NCBI GenBank assembly: GCA_000827325.1
Contig: KN832870.1
Coordinates: forward strand, 2,604,001-2,668,000
Direction of reading: 5' to 3'
Source: Oidiodendron maius Zn
Taxonomy: Eukaryota > Ascomycota > Leotiomycetes > Myxotrichaceae
Length of the DNA stretch: 64,000 nt
Positions 43,601 to 56,070 of the stretch are shown here, one piece after another; the first letter of the stretch is position 1, and each line of letters opens with the position of its first letter. The notes beneath the pieces are model-generated. The model did no database searches, was not told the DNA's origin, and saw only the letters and a program-made list of their open reading frames with translations. A program made the translations under genes and the position numbers.

Positions 43601-46600
43601 TCATGATTGCATTAAATCGACGGTGGGGTCACCAATGTCTCGTTTTGATTTCTCTTTGCAAATCTATCGAAAAGAGAATTTGGGCGATTCAACACCCCCT
43701 CCACCAATTTGAACTTCCAAAGCCAGTTCTGAACCAACTGGATTCCAAAGATGGTGTATCAATTGAGACGCTGCGAGATATGGATGCAGCAGAGATAGGC
43801 TCCTTAGTCCATAACCATGCAGCTGGAAAGACGATACACAAGATCCTCGACAATTTTCCAACCATAAGTATCGAAGCCTCAATTGCACCGCTCAACAGAG
43901 ACGTTTTAAAGATCCACCTGCATTTGACACCAGACTTTCGTTGGAATGACCGTCACCATGGCACTTCAGAGAGCTACTGGATCTGGGTGGAAAATTCAGA
44001 GACCTCCGAGATATACCATCACGAGTTTTTCATCCTTACCCGGAAGAAATTATATGATGATCATGAGCTAGACTTCACTATACCTCTATCCGATCCATTG
44101 CCAACCCAAATTTATGTCAGAGCCGTGTCGGACAGGTGGCTAGGCGCCGAAACGGTTCACGCAATATCATTCCAACACTTGATCCGACCAGATACGGAAA
44201 GTGTGTACACTGACCTCCTAAACTTGCAACCACTACCTATTACTGCTCTCAAAAATCCGGCACTAGAGGAAATATATGGACAAAGATTCCAATTTTTTAA
44301 CCCCATGCAGACGCAGATCTTTCACTGCTTATACCACACCTCTACAAACGTCCTGCTTGGGTCTCCAACTGGCTCTGGAAAGACTATTGCCTCGGAGTTG
44401 GCCATGTGGTGGGCGTTTCGCGAGAAACCTGGATCTAAAGTTGTGTATATTGCGCCAATGAAAGCTTTAGTCCGTGAGCGAGTCAAGGATTGGGGCACCA
44501 GAATTACTCGTCAGATGGGTCTTAAACTTGTAGAATTGACGGGCGACAACACGCCTGATACTAGGACCATCAGAGACGCAGACATTATCATTACGACACC
44601 TGAAAAGTGGGACGGCATCTCTCGGTCATGGAAGACAAGAAGCTACGTGAAACAGGTGAGTCTGGTTATCATCGACGAAATCCACCTTCTTGGTGGAGAT
44701 CGAGGCCCTATTCTGGAAATAATTGTTTCTCGAATGAACTACATAGCTGCACAATCCAAAAATTCAGTTAGGCTTGTAGGTATGTCAACTGCCTGCGCAA
44801 ACGCTATGGATCTTGCAAATTGGCTTGGAGTCAAGGAAGGGCTATTCAACTTCCGCCACAGTGTTCGTCCTGTCCCTCTAGAAATCTTTATTGATGGGTT
44901 TCCCGAGGTTCGCGGTTTCTGCCCTCTAATGCAGTCTATGAATCGACCAACATTCCTGGCGATCAAGACTCATAGCCCAGACAAGCCTGTGATTGTCTTT
45001 GTGGCTTCTCGCAGACAGACGCGCTTGACAGCTAAAGATTTGATCAATTTTTGCGGCATGGAAGATAACCCTCGTCGATTTCTTAACATGTCTGAGGAAG
45101 ACCTGCAGCTTAATCTTTCTCGAGTCAAAGATGACGCTCTAAAAGAGGCAGTCAGCTTTGGAATAGGTCTGCATCACGCCGGCCTTGTCGAATCCGATCG
45201 CTCGCTGGCGGAGGAGCTGTTTGCCAACAACAAGATACAGATTTTGGTTGCGACGAGCACATTAGCGTGGGGTGTCAATCTTCCCGCTCATCTTGTTGTA
45301 GTCAAAGGCACTCAGTTTTTTGATGCAAAGCTTGAAGGATATAAAGACATGGATCTTACAGATGTCTTGCAGATGCTTGGCCGAGCAGGCCGTCCTCAGT
45401 TCGACACATCAGGCATCGCACGGATACTTACTCAAGACTCCAAGAAAGCCTTCTACAAGCACTTCCTTCACACAGGCTTTCCAGTTGAATCGTCTCTCCA
45501 CAACGTGCTTGATAACCATCTCGGTGCCGAAATATCGGCAGAGACTATTACTACCAAGCAAGATGCCCTGGATTATTTAACTTGGACATTTTTCTTTAGG
45601 CGACTTCACAAGAACCCTTCTTACTACGGCTTGGAGATATCAGCAGAGGAACACAATTCCATTGCGGCCCAGCAAATGGCCAATGACTACATGATATCAA
45701 TGGTGGATAATTCTCTGGGCGAATTGGAAGAGTCAAAATGCCTCATGCTTCATCCGAATGGCGATATCGATCCGACTCCTCTTGGAAAGATTATGAGTTA
45801 CTATTACCTTTCGCACCGGACAATCCGACATCTTGTCCAAAACTCCAAGCGTAATGCAACCTTCGCTGATGTCCTTTCCTGGATGTCCAACGCAACGGAA
45901 TACGATGAACTTCCGGTCCGTCATAACGAAGATCTGATCAACGCTGAACTGTCCAAGAATTTGCCACTTCCAGCCTCATCCTTTGATAACCTGCCAATGT
46001 GGGATCCCCATGTCAAAGCCTTCCTTCTCCTTCAAGCCCACATGTCCCGTATCGATTTGCCTATCACAGATTACGTTGGAGACCAAACCAGTGTTCTTGA
46101 CCAGGCGATACGTATCATCCAAGCGAGTATTGATGTCCTGACAGAGCTAGGGTATCTTTCTAGCTGTCTGCAAATGATCTCCCTTCTGCAGTGTATTAAA
46201 TCTGCGCGATGGCCTGCTGATTACCCGCTATCAATCCTTCCGGGCGTACCCGTTAAGTCACCTGCAAAACAAGCTCTTCCTTACCGTCTTCAAGATTTTG
46301 CGATACAGTCAGAACACGACTACCAGCGTACTATATCGAGTCTCAGAATTCCACCATATCAGTTACCTAGTTTCCACAAAGCCGCAGGCATGATTCCAAA
46401 TCTAAAAGTCGACGTCCAAAATATCAATGCTTTATCCCTGACTGTTGTCCTTAGTCGCCAAAACCCTTTCACCGATAGAGAAGGCAGGATGTACTCACCT
46501 CGCTTTCCCAAGCCGCAGACTGAGAGTTGGTTTGTAATTTTGTGCAGAGAAGATACGGATGAGATTATTGCAATCAAGAGAACCAGTTGGAGTAGTATTG

Positions 46601-46860
46601 ACAGCACAGAAAAAAAGAAGGGAAACTCAAACATGACTGGTTATAGACCAACTGCAAGAACGGTTATCAAATTACCGAAGGAAGAAAATGGTGGCTTTCG
46701 GGATGGGAGGATGGTCGATGTTTTAGTCGCTAGTGATGGATATCCAAGCGTGCTGCATAAGATTCGGAATGTTGAGATTCCGGACGTGCCAAAGGTTATA
46801 GGGGATAGTGGAAAGAATGATAAGGAGAAAGTCTCTAGAGCAGAAGGGTCTGGAGCATAA
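40636..46860 (+). CDS. SLH1: Ski2-like helicase SLH1/ASCC3
   Basis: Five exons (40636-41352, 41408-41608, 41661-42486, 42568-42752, 42805-46860) give 1994 residues; introns are 55, 52, 81 and 52 nt. Two helicase-Sec63 cassettes are present. Cassette 1: [51 protein letters not shown]. Cassette 2: [33 protein letters not shown] (in place of SATxxN), [18 protein letters not shown]. Length and the acidic N-terminus fit Slh1 rather than Brr2, which carries a different N-terminal region. Slh1, as part of the RQT complex, splits collided ribosomes in translation quality control; the human form ASCC3 also acts in alkylation repair. Motif III of cassette 2 is altered, common for the less active cassette. 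The gene is intact. Confidence 0.93.
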
Positions 46861-47610
46861 CCTTAAGGATTATATAACGAATAAATGCCAAGGTTCGTCT
46901 AAGACCAGTCAGAAATTCCCATCTAGCTTCAACTTTCAGTTGTGTTTGATTCCGTGGCTCGTCTTGCTGGCAATTTTTTTCTTCCCTCTCCATGCACTAG
47001 ACAAAGGTTTTCAGATGAAGGACCTTTTCTTTACCAAAAGTGGCGATAACATGAACCTAATCATCATTTGGTGAAATTGGAAATCTCGACAGAGATATAG
47101 GGAAAATTAATGGTGTTGGTAGCAATGTAAATTAACAAAACCCGCTATGGCGGGTTCAGTTTCTCAAGACCACGCCATATACGGCCTATGGTTCGAGTAG
47201 GATTAGGAACGAAGGAGAAGAACAGATAGATAACCTCCTTACATAGAATGAGGGGTGTCAAAGAAAAGACCGAAGAGTTATTTTTTTTATTTCTGGCTCC
47301 TTTCATACAACGGAAAATCGTGGGTGCTTCTTCTACATATGTACATATAGGTAGAAAGGCACTTGTCGTGCAGTTGAAGAAGATAATCAATGGCACTTGT
47401 TACATCCTATAGAATCTTGCGGAATTTCTTCAAGATAATGAGACCGAAAGGGTACGGGTAAATTTTATTCGTGATTGCTCCACTGTATTCTATTTGCAGT
47501 AGCAAACTCCTTTTAACTATGCAATTCCTTTAGTTCCAGTTCCTTGAATCGCACAATCAGACTCCAGTGCAATGCAAATCAAATACTGTTCTAGGTTCCC
47601 ATTTTAATCT
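46861..47610. other. Intergenic between convergent genes
   Basis: AT-rich 3' flanks of SLH1 and TAH18, with T-runs near 46975 and 47281. No gene was seen. Confidence 0.5.
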
Positions 47611-49946
47611 CTACCAAGTCTCCTGCAGATACTGGCCCCTCTTCTCCAAGAACTCAAAGGTCTTCTCCACGTGTTGTCTACTCTCCCATGGTCCACCGTA
47701 CTCTTCCATTACGTCAATAAATGCCTGCCTAACTTGCAGAGGCATCTTGCCTGAGCTCCCACATACGATAATGAGTGCATTTTTAGAAAGCAATTGATGG
47801 ATCAGCTTGCCCTGTCTACGAATCAAGTCTTGGACGTAGATCTTCTCTCTCTGGTCGCGTGAGAATGCCGTGAATACTTCAGTGCGAAGTGTAGGGTTCT
47901 TCCATTCAGCCTCGAAGAAGTAATCGGCCTGCTTATTGCGGTTGCCGAAGAATAGGACCATGTCTCGGTTCTGATTTGGATACTCAATTGCTTCGGCGGC
48001 TCGATGCCAGATGAGAGAACGGCAGGGGGCGACGCCCGTTCCAGGGCCAACCATGATGATGGGGAAGCCGACACTAGCTTCAACAGCTTTGTAGAAGGCG
48101 AGATTAGGAGTCATTGTTACAGCAAGGGTAGATCCTGGAGTCAGGTGTGCGATATAACGAGAACAAAGCCCCTGACGAATCTTTTTCAAGACGGTTCTAT
48201 ATTTCACGATGGCAACCAGGATTTGAAGTCTGATCTTTCCATGAATCCCAGGGCAGTCTTGTTGGACCCCCCCAGAGCAGATGCTAAATTGTCGGCCGCG
48301 AATGGGAGGGAATATTGTAGTGGCCCACTTCCAAGGCAGCCTGACGCTAGGGAAGTCATGGAGGACTTCGAGGATCGAGCGGCGTGGTCGTGTGGTGTAG
48401 TCAAAGAACTCGTCCGTGTACATGGGGTTTGTGAACTCTAGTAGGCGCTCTCTATGCATAAGATCATCCGTGAAGTGCGCAATTAGGTTGAAGAAATGTC
48501 TTTTTGGGATGGCAGTGATGTCAAGGTTGTGGAGCAGGAGCTCCCTCATCGTGGAATCTTCGAGAGGGACCAGGCCGGGTGGTTTCGATACAAGGTTCTC
48601 GGCACCAAAGTAGTCCGGTGCCTGTGCCTCGAAGACAAGCGGCAGATCGGCAACATCGTTCCAGCCCTGGAGGTCGATCAGAGCTTGAACGTCTGCGGGG
48701 TAATTCTTCGGGAAGATGGTAACAGTATCGCCGGGATAGTACGCTCTGTCCTCGGAAACGTGAAAGGTGAGGAGCCTGACATCCTGCCAGTGAGATGCTG
48801 GGGTAACGCGTTCATTCCTGATAAGTTTCGCGTCGAAGGATTTTGGGATCGGAAGCATATCCTTAGGTGGGAAGATCTCACTATCTGCGTGCGCAGAATC
48901 AGGGTCATTGGCGTCGCCCTTCAATTGCGAGCGAGTGTCTGTCTGGTACTCGGGCTCAGGCATCCAATCGGCTCGCATGCTGAACTGATTCTTCGAGGAC
49001 CTGGCATTATCCATAGTTTCTGTGCTAGTGGAGGAATTGTCTTGTGATAGGGCAGGAGAGGGTGAGGTATTCACGTGGGTATCTGACCGGCCACTATTGG
49101 ATGCGGCCGGGTGACTTGGATCCGCGATAGAGCGCGATTCTAAGGCCGTAGAAGGGGCCTCTCGAATGGCAACGGTGTAAGGAGGGGGTAGAAGAACATC
49201 CGCTGGAATCTCTGATTTGCCAGGCGGAATGGGGTAACAAGACAGCAAATGCCTCCGTAGATCTGCAAACCACGACAGAAAGGTCCCGTCAATACTTTGC
49301 TTCCATTAGCACAATGAAGTCTCTTGACGTAACGTAAAGTCACAAGAGCTACTAACCCTTCTTCGTGCTGTTCGTCCCCCTCTCCTCGAGGGTAGACCTC
49401 CTTTGCACCCAGTTGCTCGAGCCGTTTGTGCAGCTTGCGAGCAGCCCAGTTGAATCTTGCAGTGTCAGTCACAGGATCCGTCCTGAATTAAGTGCCAAGG
49501 GCGAGCCAAAATAAGAAAAGAAAGAAAGAAGAGAAAAACACATACTTTGGGTACGAGCTGTCTCCTAGACCAAATGTAGTGAATTTAACAAGGGCTAGGC
49601 AGTCGGCAGGCAAACGCTTTCTCAGAAGACTTTTCCACAGCTTCCTCGCATTTCTCGGGAACTCGCCTTGGCCCGTTGTGCCCACTACAAAGAGAAGGAA
49701 GGTGGGCAGGAGGAGGGAGTTCTATACGGCCAGATAATTAGTATTTGGACTGATCGCGAGGCACTGGAATGATATGACGATGCATACAATGTCTACTTGG
49801 TCCATCTCACAGACCCGGGTTACGAAATGAAGCCTCTGGGCTGCACGGCCCAACTCCTCAGCCACATCCTGACTGTTTCCGGTCTCTGAGCCATAGAGCA
49901 CCAGAGCCGTCCTATCACGCTGCTGACCTTCGTGCATCTCTGCCAT
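47611..49946 (-). CDS. TAH18: NADPH-dependent diflavin oxidoreductase
   Basis: Four exons read leftward: 49946-49788, 49721-49546, 49455-49357 and 49294-47611. Introns are 66, 90 and 62 nt. The product is 705 residues. The FMN flavodoxin domain has LVLYGSETGNSQDVAEELG and FVVGTTGQGEFPRNARKLW, then FGLGDSSYPKFNWAARKLHKRL. The FAD domain has ERVTPASHWQDVRLLTFHV, PGDTVTIFPKN and RGRQFSICSGG (usually RxFSIASS). The NADPH part has MVGPGTGVAPCRSLI and VCGSSGKMPLQVRQAF. Tah18 passes electrons to Dre2 for cytosolic iron-sulfur cluster assembly. A disordered serine/threonine-rich insert of about 80 residues lies between FMN and FAD domains. Confidence 0.93.
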
Positions 49947-51101
49947 GGTGGCTCATTGTTTATGACAAGGAGTGCCGTCTAACTAGGTAGAGAAAATGCG
50001 ATACTTCTTCGCCGTCATCGGCTGGTTTTCGCTCCATCGCTTAAGACATTTCAGTAGCAGGAAGTCGGACCGGATTAAGGATTATGCGATCACGAGACCT
50101 GGCGCACCGAAAAAGGGGCGAAATGAGCTACGACAAACGAGACCAGGAGACACAATAGAGTAGACGCACAGTCGCCCTGAGGGACCGGAGGCTAGAGGCA
50201 GACTCCGGCTCAGCTCTCACATGTCCCACATGGAAGGACGGGTATCAACGGGGTCCTCAAAGAGCCCACGCAGGCAGACCGAGTGGAGGCTGAAGGCTGA
50301 AGGGGTTATGGTGAGCTGTCAGTGAGAGACAAGGCGTCACAGCCTTGTCCTGGTATGGCCTCCTGGGGCAGTGGCTGGTCTTGAGGGGTAGATGGCGCCA
50401 GAGAGGGTGTGGGGATGGGAGAGCCTTGTCTGCTGGATGTGAGAGGAGGTAGATGACGCTGCTGTAGGGCCAAGGGGAAGCAGAGAACTCGTGCACAAAG
50501 AGGCGGGGTGTTGTTGGGTGCGTGCTTCGGTGTGCGTAGTGGTTCAGACAGCGAAGGTCAATTGCGCCACGAGAAGGCAGAATGGTGAGCGGGCTTCGCT
50601 GAGCGGATCTGAAGGCGCGAACATAAAATCCATATGTCTTAACATATATGTATGTGCGCATAACTTGTTACAGTGTGAGAGTAGGAATCGCATCTACTCA
50701 GGAATGCTCTCTACACAACTTAATACCATATATAATAATGGAGTAAAGTCGCGGTGAAATCCTCCCTGCCTCGCCCACATGCCCTAGTTCCCAATGCGGC
50801 TAAGTGACATCTCGGGTAATCTCCCCCATGCGGCAATTTGCTTTGTCGATATTAAATTTCGCGACTGGCCGCCCCTTCTTCCCTTCTTTCTCTCCTTGAC
50901 TTCAACTTCAACTCAAAGATCCATCCAACTCCGTCAACTCATCCAGCCGATCCAGCTCTCCGTAGGGCACCAAGCCACCCTTACTTCCTCAACTCCCCCC
51001 CTTTTGTTCAAGAGTTCCCCCACTCTCAGCGAACGTCGTCAACCTCCTACACCTCACGTCCTACTCAGTTAATCCATCCCACACCCGCGCAATTCACCAT
51101 C
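49947..51101. other. Divergent promoter region, TAH18 and RRM gene
   Basis: Between two divergent starts. The side toward 51102 has a long pyrimidine-rich leader (about 50870-51060, CTTC/CAACTC-rich), typical of highly expressed fungal genes. No gene was supported here. Confidence 0.45.
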
Positions 51102-52521
51102 ATGTCTGCTGTCGTGGAGAAAGTTTCTGACGCCGTCAACGACGTTGCTGCCGCTCTTGGCAACACATCCCTCTCTGACAAGCCGGCCACCGACAAGACC
51201 GCCCAGAACGATGCGGTCCTGGCCAGCGCGGCGGAGGGACGAAGACTCTACATCGGAAATCTCGCATACGCGACGACCGAGGGGGAGTTGCAAGCCTTCT
51301 TCAAGGGATACCTTATGTAAGTTCAGCTTGCTTTTTCCGCCTCGCACCCTCTGTCCTGTCCCACCTGGCCGTGCAGTGTCACCTTGCGCAGACTGAAGAG
51401 CAGCCTGGTTGTGGCAATACTTCATCTCTTCTACCCCAGCAATCACCAATCTATATCACAACAGGTGCGCCTGCTGTATATATTCGCATCCCATATTTGC
51501 CCATCCCACCGACCACCTATGGGCAGCAGCTCCCCTTGAAACCAGAGGCTGACATTCCTTTTCCCTGCAGTGAATCCACCTCTATCCCAAAGAACCCGCG
51601 CACCGACCGCCCTGTAGGCTATGCCTTTGTCGACCTCTCTACCCCAAGCGAGGCTGAGCGTGCCATCGCTGAGCTCTCTGGCAAGGAGATCCTCGATCGC
51701 AAGGTCTCTGTCCAGCTTGCGCGGAAGCCCGAGCAGAACGCCGAGAAGACCGATGGTGCTACTGCAAGCGGTGTGGAGGCTCAAAATGGAGAGGAGGGCA
51801 ATCAGCGTAAGCCATCTGGTCGTGGCCGTGGCCGCGGCCGCGGACGTGGAGGCCGTGATCGCCGTACTGGCGGTCGCCCCGTAAGTTCTGGGACCCTCAA
51901 ACACATCTGCCAACATACTGATATCCTGCTAGGCCAAGGGTGAGGAAGGTGCAGAGGTCGCTACTGCTGGCGAGCCGCTTCCCCTGACCGACACCACCAA
52001 CCTGCCTACTACCACCGAGGCCAAGGACAAGGACGGCAAGGGCCCTGCCCGTGAGGCTCGTCGCGAGCGCGGCCCTCCTGCCGACGGTATCCCATCCAAG
52101 ACCAAGGTCATGGTTGCAAACCTTCCATATGATCTCTCCGAGGAGAAGGTATAACTCTCCTCTCCTTCCCATACTTCTCCTTAGCTGACGATCTGCAATG
52201 TAGCTCAAGGAACTCTTCGCAGCCTATGAGCCATCTTCTGCCAAAATCGCCCTCCGCCCAATCCCTCGTTTCATGGTCAAGAAGCTCCAGGCTCGCAACG
52301 AGCCTCGCAAGGGCCGTGGCTTTGGCTTCGTCACCCTCGCTTCTGAGGAGATGCAACAGAAGGCCGTCAACGAGATGAATGGAAAGGAGATCGAGGGTCG
52401 TGAGATCGCTGTTAAGGTCGCCATCGACAGCCCAGACAAGACCGATGAGGATGCCAACGCACCTGCCGCCGAGGCTGCTACTGAGCCCGCCAACGGCACT
52501 GAGGAGACCGCTGCTGCATAA
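51102..52521 (+). CDS. Two-RRM RNA-binding protein with RGG box
   Basis: Four exons (51102-51316, 51571-51880, 51933-52148, 52204-52521) give 352 residues. Introns are 254, 52 and 55 nt; the first is unusually long for this window and lies inside RRM1. RRM1 has RNP2 RLYIGNLAYATT and RNP1 PVGYAFVDL. A basic RGG-like segment follows (RKPSGRGRGRGRGRGGRDRR). RRM2 has KVMVANLPYDLSEEK and RNP1 KGRGFGFVTL. The tail is acidic and alanine-rich. The architecture suggests an mRNA- or rRNA-binding protein, perhaps a shuttling or nucleolar one; no closer assignment is made. Confidence 0.88.
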
Positions 52522-53275
52522 GCAGTAGTCTGTGTATTATTTCACGATGGAAGCACAGCATTGAGCTGGCAATGACTGATGCATTTGCTTTGGAACATTT
52601 TGCCGGCGCTCTGCGGGGCGTGCTTCAAGGATCCGGGATGGGGGGTTGATGTGCTCCTCTGATCTCTCAATGGACTGGCAAACTTATGATTTTTCTTTAG
52701 GGTGCAATGGTTCTTCTCCACGTTGGCGGGATCGTCCTGGCGTCTCCTAGATTGTGCTTGCACCAAATGGCCCATTTCTTATCCGACTCCTGAGCCTTTT
52801 CCAACCACGTGGGGATCTATTTTCTCGATAGTGGCTCTTCTACACATTGTCTTATCACCATTTCTTTTGCATTCTCAGGGCTGTACACTAGATTTCTCTC
52901 GACGTGCCCTCTCTGGGATGGGAAGGAAATGCAAAAGCCATGCGACAGCAATAGCATTCAGTAGTAGTGAAACGATATATACCATAACCACAACTGTGGC
53001 GCCAATTTGTCGTAAGCGTGATTACCTGTGGGGATTTCGTAGCTTGGAATCACCCAAAAATAGCCCGTCCAGCCTTGCAGCCGCAGCCGCCGCCTCATTG
53101 GCTTCCCGTCTACCAACTCTACAGTAAAACCGCCAACCTCGAGCCCCTTTCATATACCCGTCCAGCAACAGCCTTTCGCTCGTCACCAGCAACCCTCCCC
53201 CTTAACATCCACAACGTCCTTGCGCATAATCTGTCCCTCGATTCCTGTGTGAAATATCTTCGCTCCCGCTGCAGC
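52522..53275. other. Intergenic, ArfGAP promoter
   Basis: The 3' flank of the RRM gene and 5' flank of the ArfGAP. The right 200 bp is C-rich. The frame at 52702-53127 shows no resemblance to known proteins and was not called. Confidence 0.45.
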
Positions 53276-54618
53276 ATGGCCAGCAAAGCCATGTGGGAGG
53301 TTGATCCCGAGACGCGGTCAAAGGTAAGCAATTCTTGGTTCCCACGCTGCCCAGCGCGCCCTCCGCCTCCCCCTGATCAGACACTGACTGCTCTGCGCGA
53401 AAGCTCCTCGAGATTCAAAAATCCAACGGAAATGATCGCTGCGCCGACTGCGGCGCGCCGTCTCCGCAATGGGCCTCCCCCAAGTTTGGCATCTTCATCT
53501 GCCTCAGCTGCGCCGGTGTCCACCGCGGATTGGGCGTCCACATCAGTTTCGTGCGCAGTATCACAATGGATGCATTCAAAGCGCAGGAGATCGAGCGCAT
53601 GCGGCTAGGGGGAAACAGGCCATGGAGAGACTTCTTTGAGGCGGCAGAGGCAAATGTCTCCGCAGGTATAAGGTCAGTCTTACGGCAGCCAGATTAGTGC
53701 ACGTACATACTATTGAAACGTGGTCTCCCGGGGCTTGTGCTAACTGGGATGTGCCCTGACAGTTGGGATGATGCGACCATTGCAGAGCGCTACTCCGGCG
53801 AAGTAGGTGAGGAGTGGAAGGACAGGTTAACTGCAAAGGTAGAAGGGAAAGAATACGTTCGGTCCGAAAGGCCCGCACCAACCTCGACGAATCTCGGCGG
53901 CGCCGTAGCCAGTGCCGCTGCCAGCAGGAGTGGAACGCCTTTGAGCTCACGGCGGACGGACAGCCCAAGCAGAGGTGGACCAGGAGGAAAGGCGAAGGTG
54001 GACGATAAATACTTCGCCGGTCTGGGGGCGGCGAATGCCAGCCGACCAACCGACTTACCTCCTAGCCAAGGAGGCAAGTATTCGGGATTTGGAAGCGCCC
54101 CAATTGAACCAGTGAGCGATGAAGCTAGATTACCTGGCTTTGACGATCTGCAGAAGGATCCTGTAGCTGCGCTGACGAAGGGCTTCGGCTGGTTCACCAC
54201 GACTGTCGGCAAGACAGCTAAGACTGTCCACGAGGGTTATATCGCGCCCACTGCTCAGAAGGTAGGTCCTTCTCCTCCACCAAAAGCTCAACTACGACCA
54301 GGTCTAATGCCTCCAAAGTTATCAGAAACAGACCTAGCTGCACAGGCAAGAATCACTGCTGCTCAAGTCGCCCGGGGTGCTCAGACAGGTGCGAGGAGTG
54401 CAGCGGATAATTTCAATCGCTTCGTGGAAGGCAACGGCGGAGCCGAGCGCTCAGTGCGCTCAGTTCCGATTGATGAGAGCAAGAAAGACTTCTGGGATAG
54501 CTTTGCAGAGGCAGGAAATAACAGACCCAGCGCAATTGGAACATCGGCAGTCAAGAAGGCACCGGGACCTCCTGGTGCGATTGGAAAGAAGGACGATGAT
54601 AACTGGGATAAATGGTAA
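53276..54618 (+). CDS. GCS1: ArfGAP, Gcs1-like
   Basis: Three exons (53276-53323, 53404-53672, 53763-54618) give 390 residues. Introns are 80 nt and 90 nt; the second uses donor AAG|GTCAGT and a TGCTAAC branch, which restores [14 protein letters not shown]. The zinc finger is CADC-x16-CLSC, with the arginine finger in [15 protein letters not shown]. The C-terminal half has GKYSGFGS and [11 protein letters not shown], then [21 protein letters not shown], an amphipathic lipid-sensing-type region. It stimulates GTP hydrolysis on Arf in Golgi/endosome traffic. A further in-frame 57-nt intron (54262-54318) is possible; removal would leave 371 residues. Confidence 0.92.
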
Positions 54619-56070
54619 ACGACGGGTGTGTATGAATACGGTGATAGATGAGTTGGTATGCGGACTGGCTTAGAACCCATGCCTTTATCGGAAACCATGC
54701 GACTACATTTGTGTCTTTCAGAAATAAAGAAATCTTCAAAGCAACTAGGATCACAAGTTTCGTGTCTGTCAACTATGTGTAAGTGTTTTACTCTTTGCTC
54801 ACAGCAGTGACAGCTCACAGATATACAATTGGGTAGCAGGCAACTAAGCTTAATTTCAAATGTAGATATAGTCGCTCGCACATTCGGCCTCACCTTTGCC
54901 TAAACTTTTTAGCTTGCGGTCTTCGGCCATCTACGCAAATACAGTTCAGCGCAGCTTCTACTCACCTGGCTAATCGGCCAATTGCGCCAGGAATAATTGG
55001 ATATTATCATGGCGGTCTCCTACAACTAAGGATAAACAAACACGGCCGAACATAAAAGAACAATTGGACGTCACCTACAACCATATACGCCGAACAAAAC
55101 AGTGCTATGTATGCTGGGAACCAATCGTCTGTTGTCTAGTACAGTCTGTGTTAGAGACAATGGTATGTCAAAAAGTACAATCTTGATTGCATCTGCGGCC
55201 TTGCCGGCGATTTATTTCGAGTGGCGATCTGCAGCAACCTGATTCGCCCAAGAAATAGGACTTTTTTCCACACGCGAGATAGATCTCTTACCTCTTGGTA
55301 AGACAGCATGCGCAAGAGGCTGGCCGTGAAAGATAGTACCTTTTCGTGGCTTGCTTAGCCTCATGGCTATACAAGCTTAGTTGCATAAAAAGATCTCAAG
55401 CTCCACGCGGAAGACTTATCCATTTCATCTTTTGCTTACTTTAGATAACATATATTGACAAAATATGGGATAATTTCATTAACAATATGTACTTCGAGAT
55501 GGAAGAGGCTCTTCTACATTCGCATCCTTAAGCATTGTCGGAGCCTTGCTCGCTCTACACCACTCGCCTTAATTCCCAGCGTTCAGTCACTCTACCAGAA
55601 GGTTTTATCCACTGTCCCACACTTGAGCATCAGACATCCAAGCTGTCCTTTCAAGAGTACTGCCAGCGGTGCCAGCAGGAGCAACATCCTGCAAAACCGG
55701 ATGTAACACAATCCCCAGCCTCCACCATGGTCATATCACAGGTCGCAGAGTTTACGGTATCACTAGTGGAATATTACTTGCGCTAGTGAGAAGTTATTGC
55801 TGCCGATGCATCTCTGCTGGCAGGGTCGGTCAGAATCAGTCTCACAATAGCCCACACCATCAGGTGGGGGACCGCGAAGTTGGGTCTATCAGTTTCGTAT
55901 TAAACGAGAGTGGCCTCTAAGAAAGGCACAAACCTAACTAATTGGGTATTTGAAGTCAAGTGTACATATAGCATACACATAGGCAACGCAGAAATTGCCT
56001 CCAAGTGTGCCGGAAACCCAACGCACAGCTCCGGCACAATAGTAAACTCCAGTCCCAGATAGCTTTCCTC
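54619..56070. other. Intergenic between convergent genes, 1.45 kb
   Basis: AT-rich, with only short frames lacking resemblance to known proteins (55455-55706, 55535-55786). No repeat or RNA gene was recognised. Confidence 0.45.

Noticed and set aside
50257-50661. Minus-strand frame of 134 codons in the TAH18/RRM promoter
   Set aside because: Low-complexity, no resemblance to known proteins, and in a region expected to be promoter and leader.
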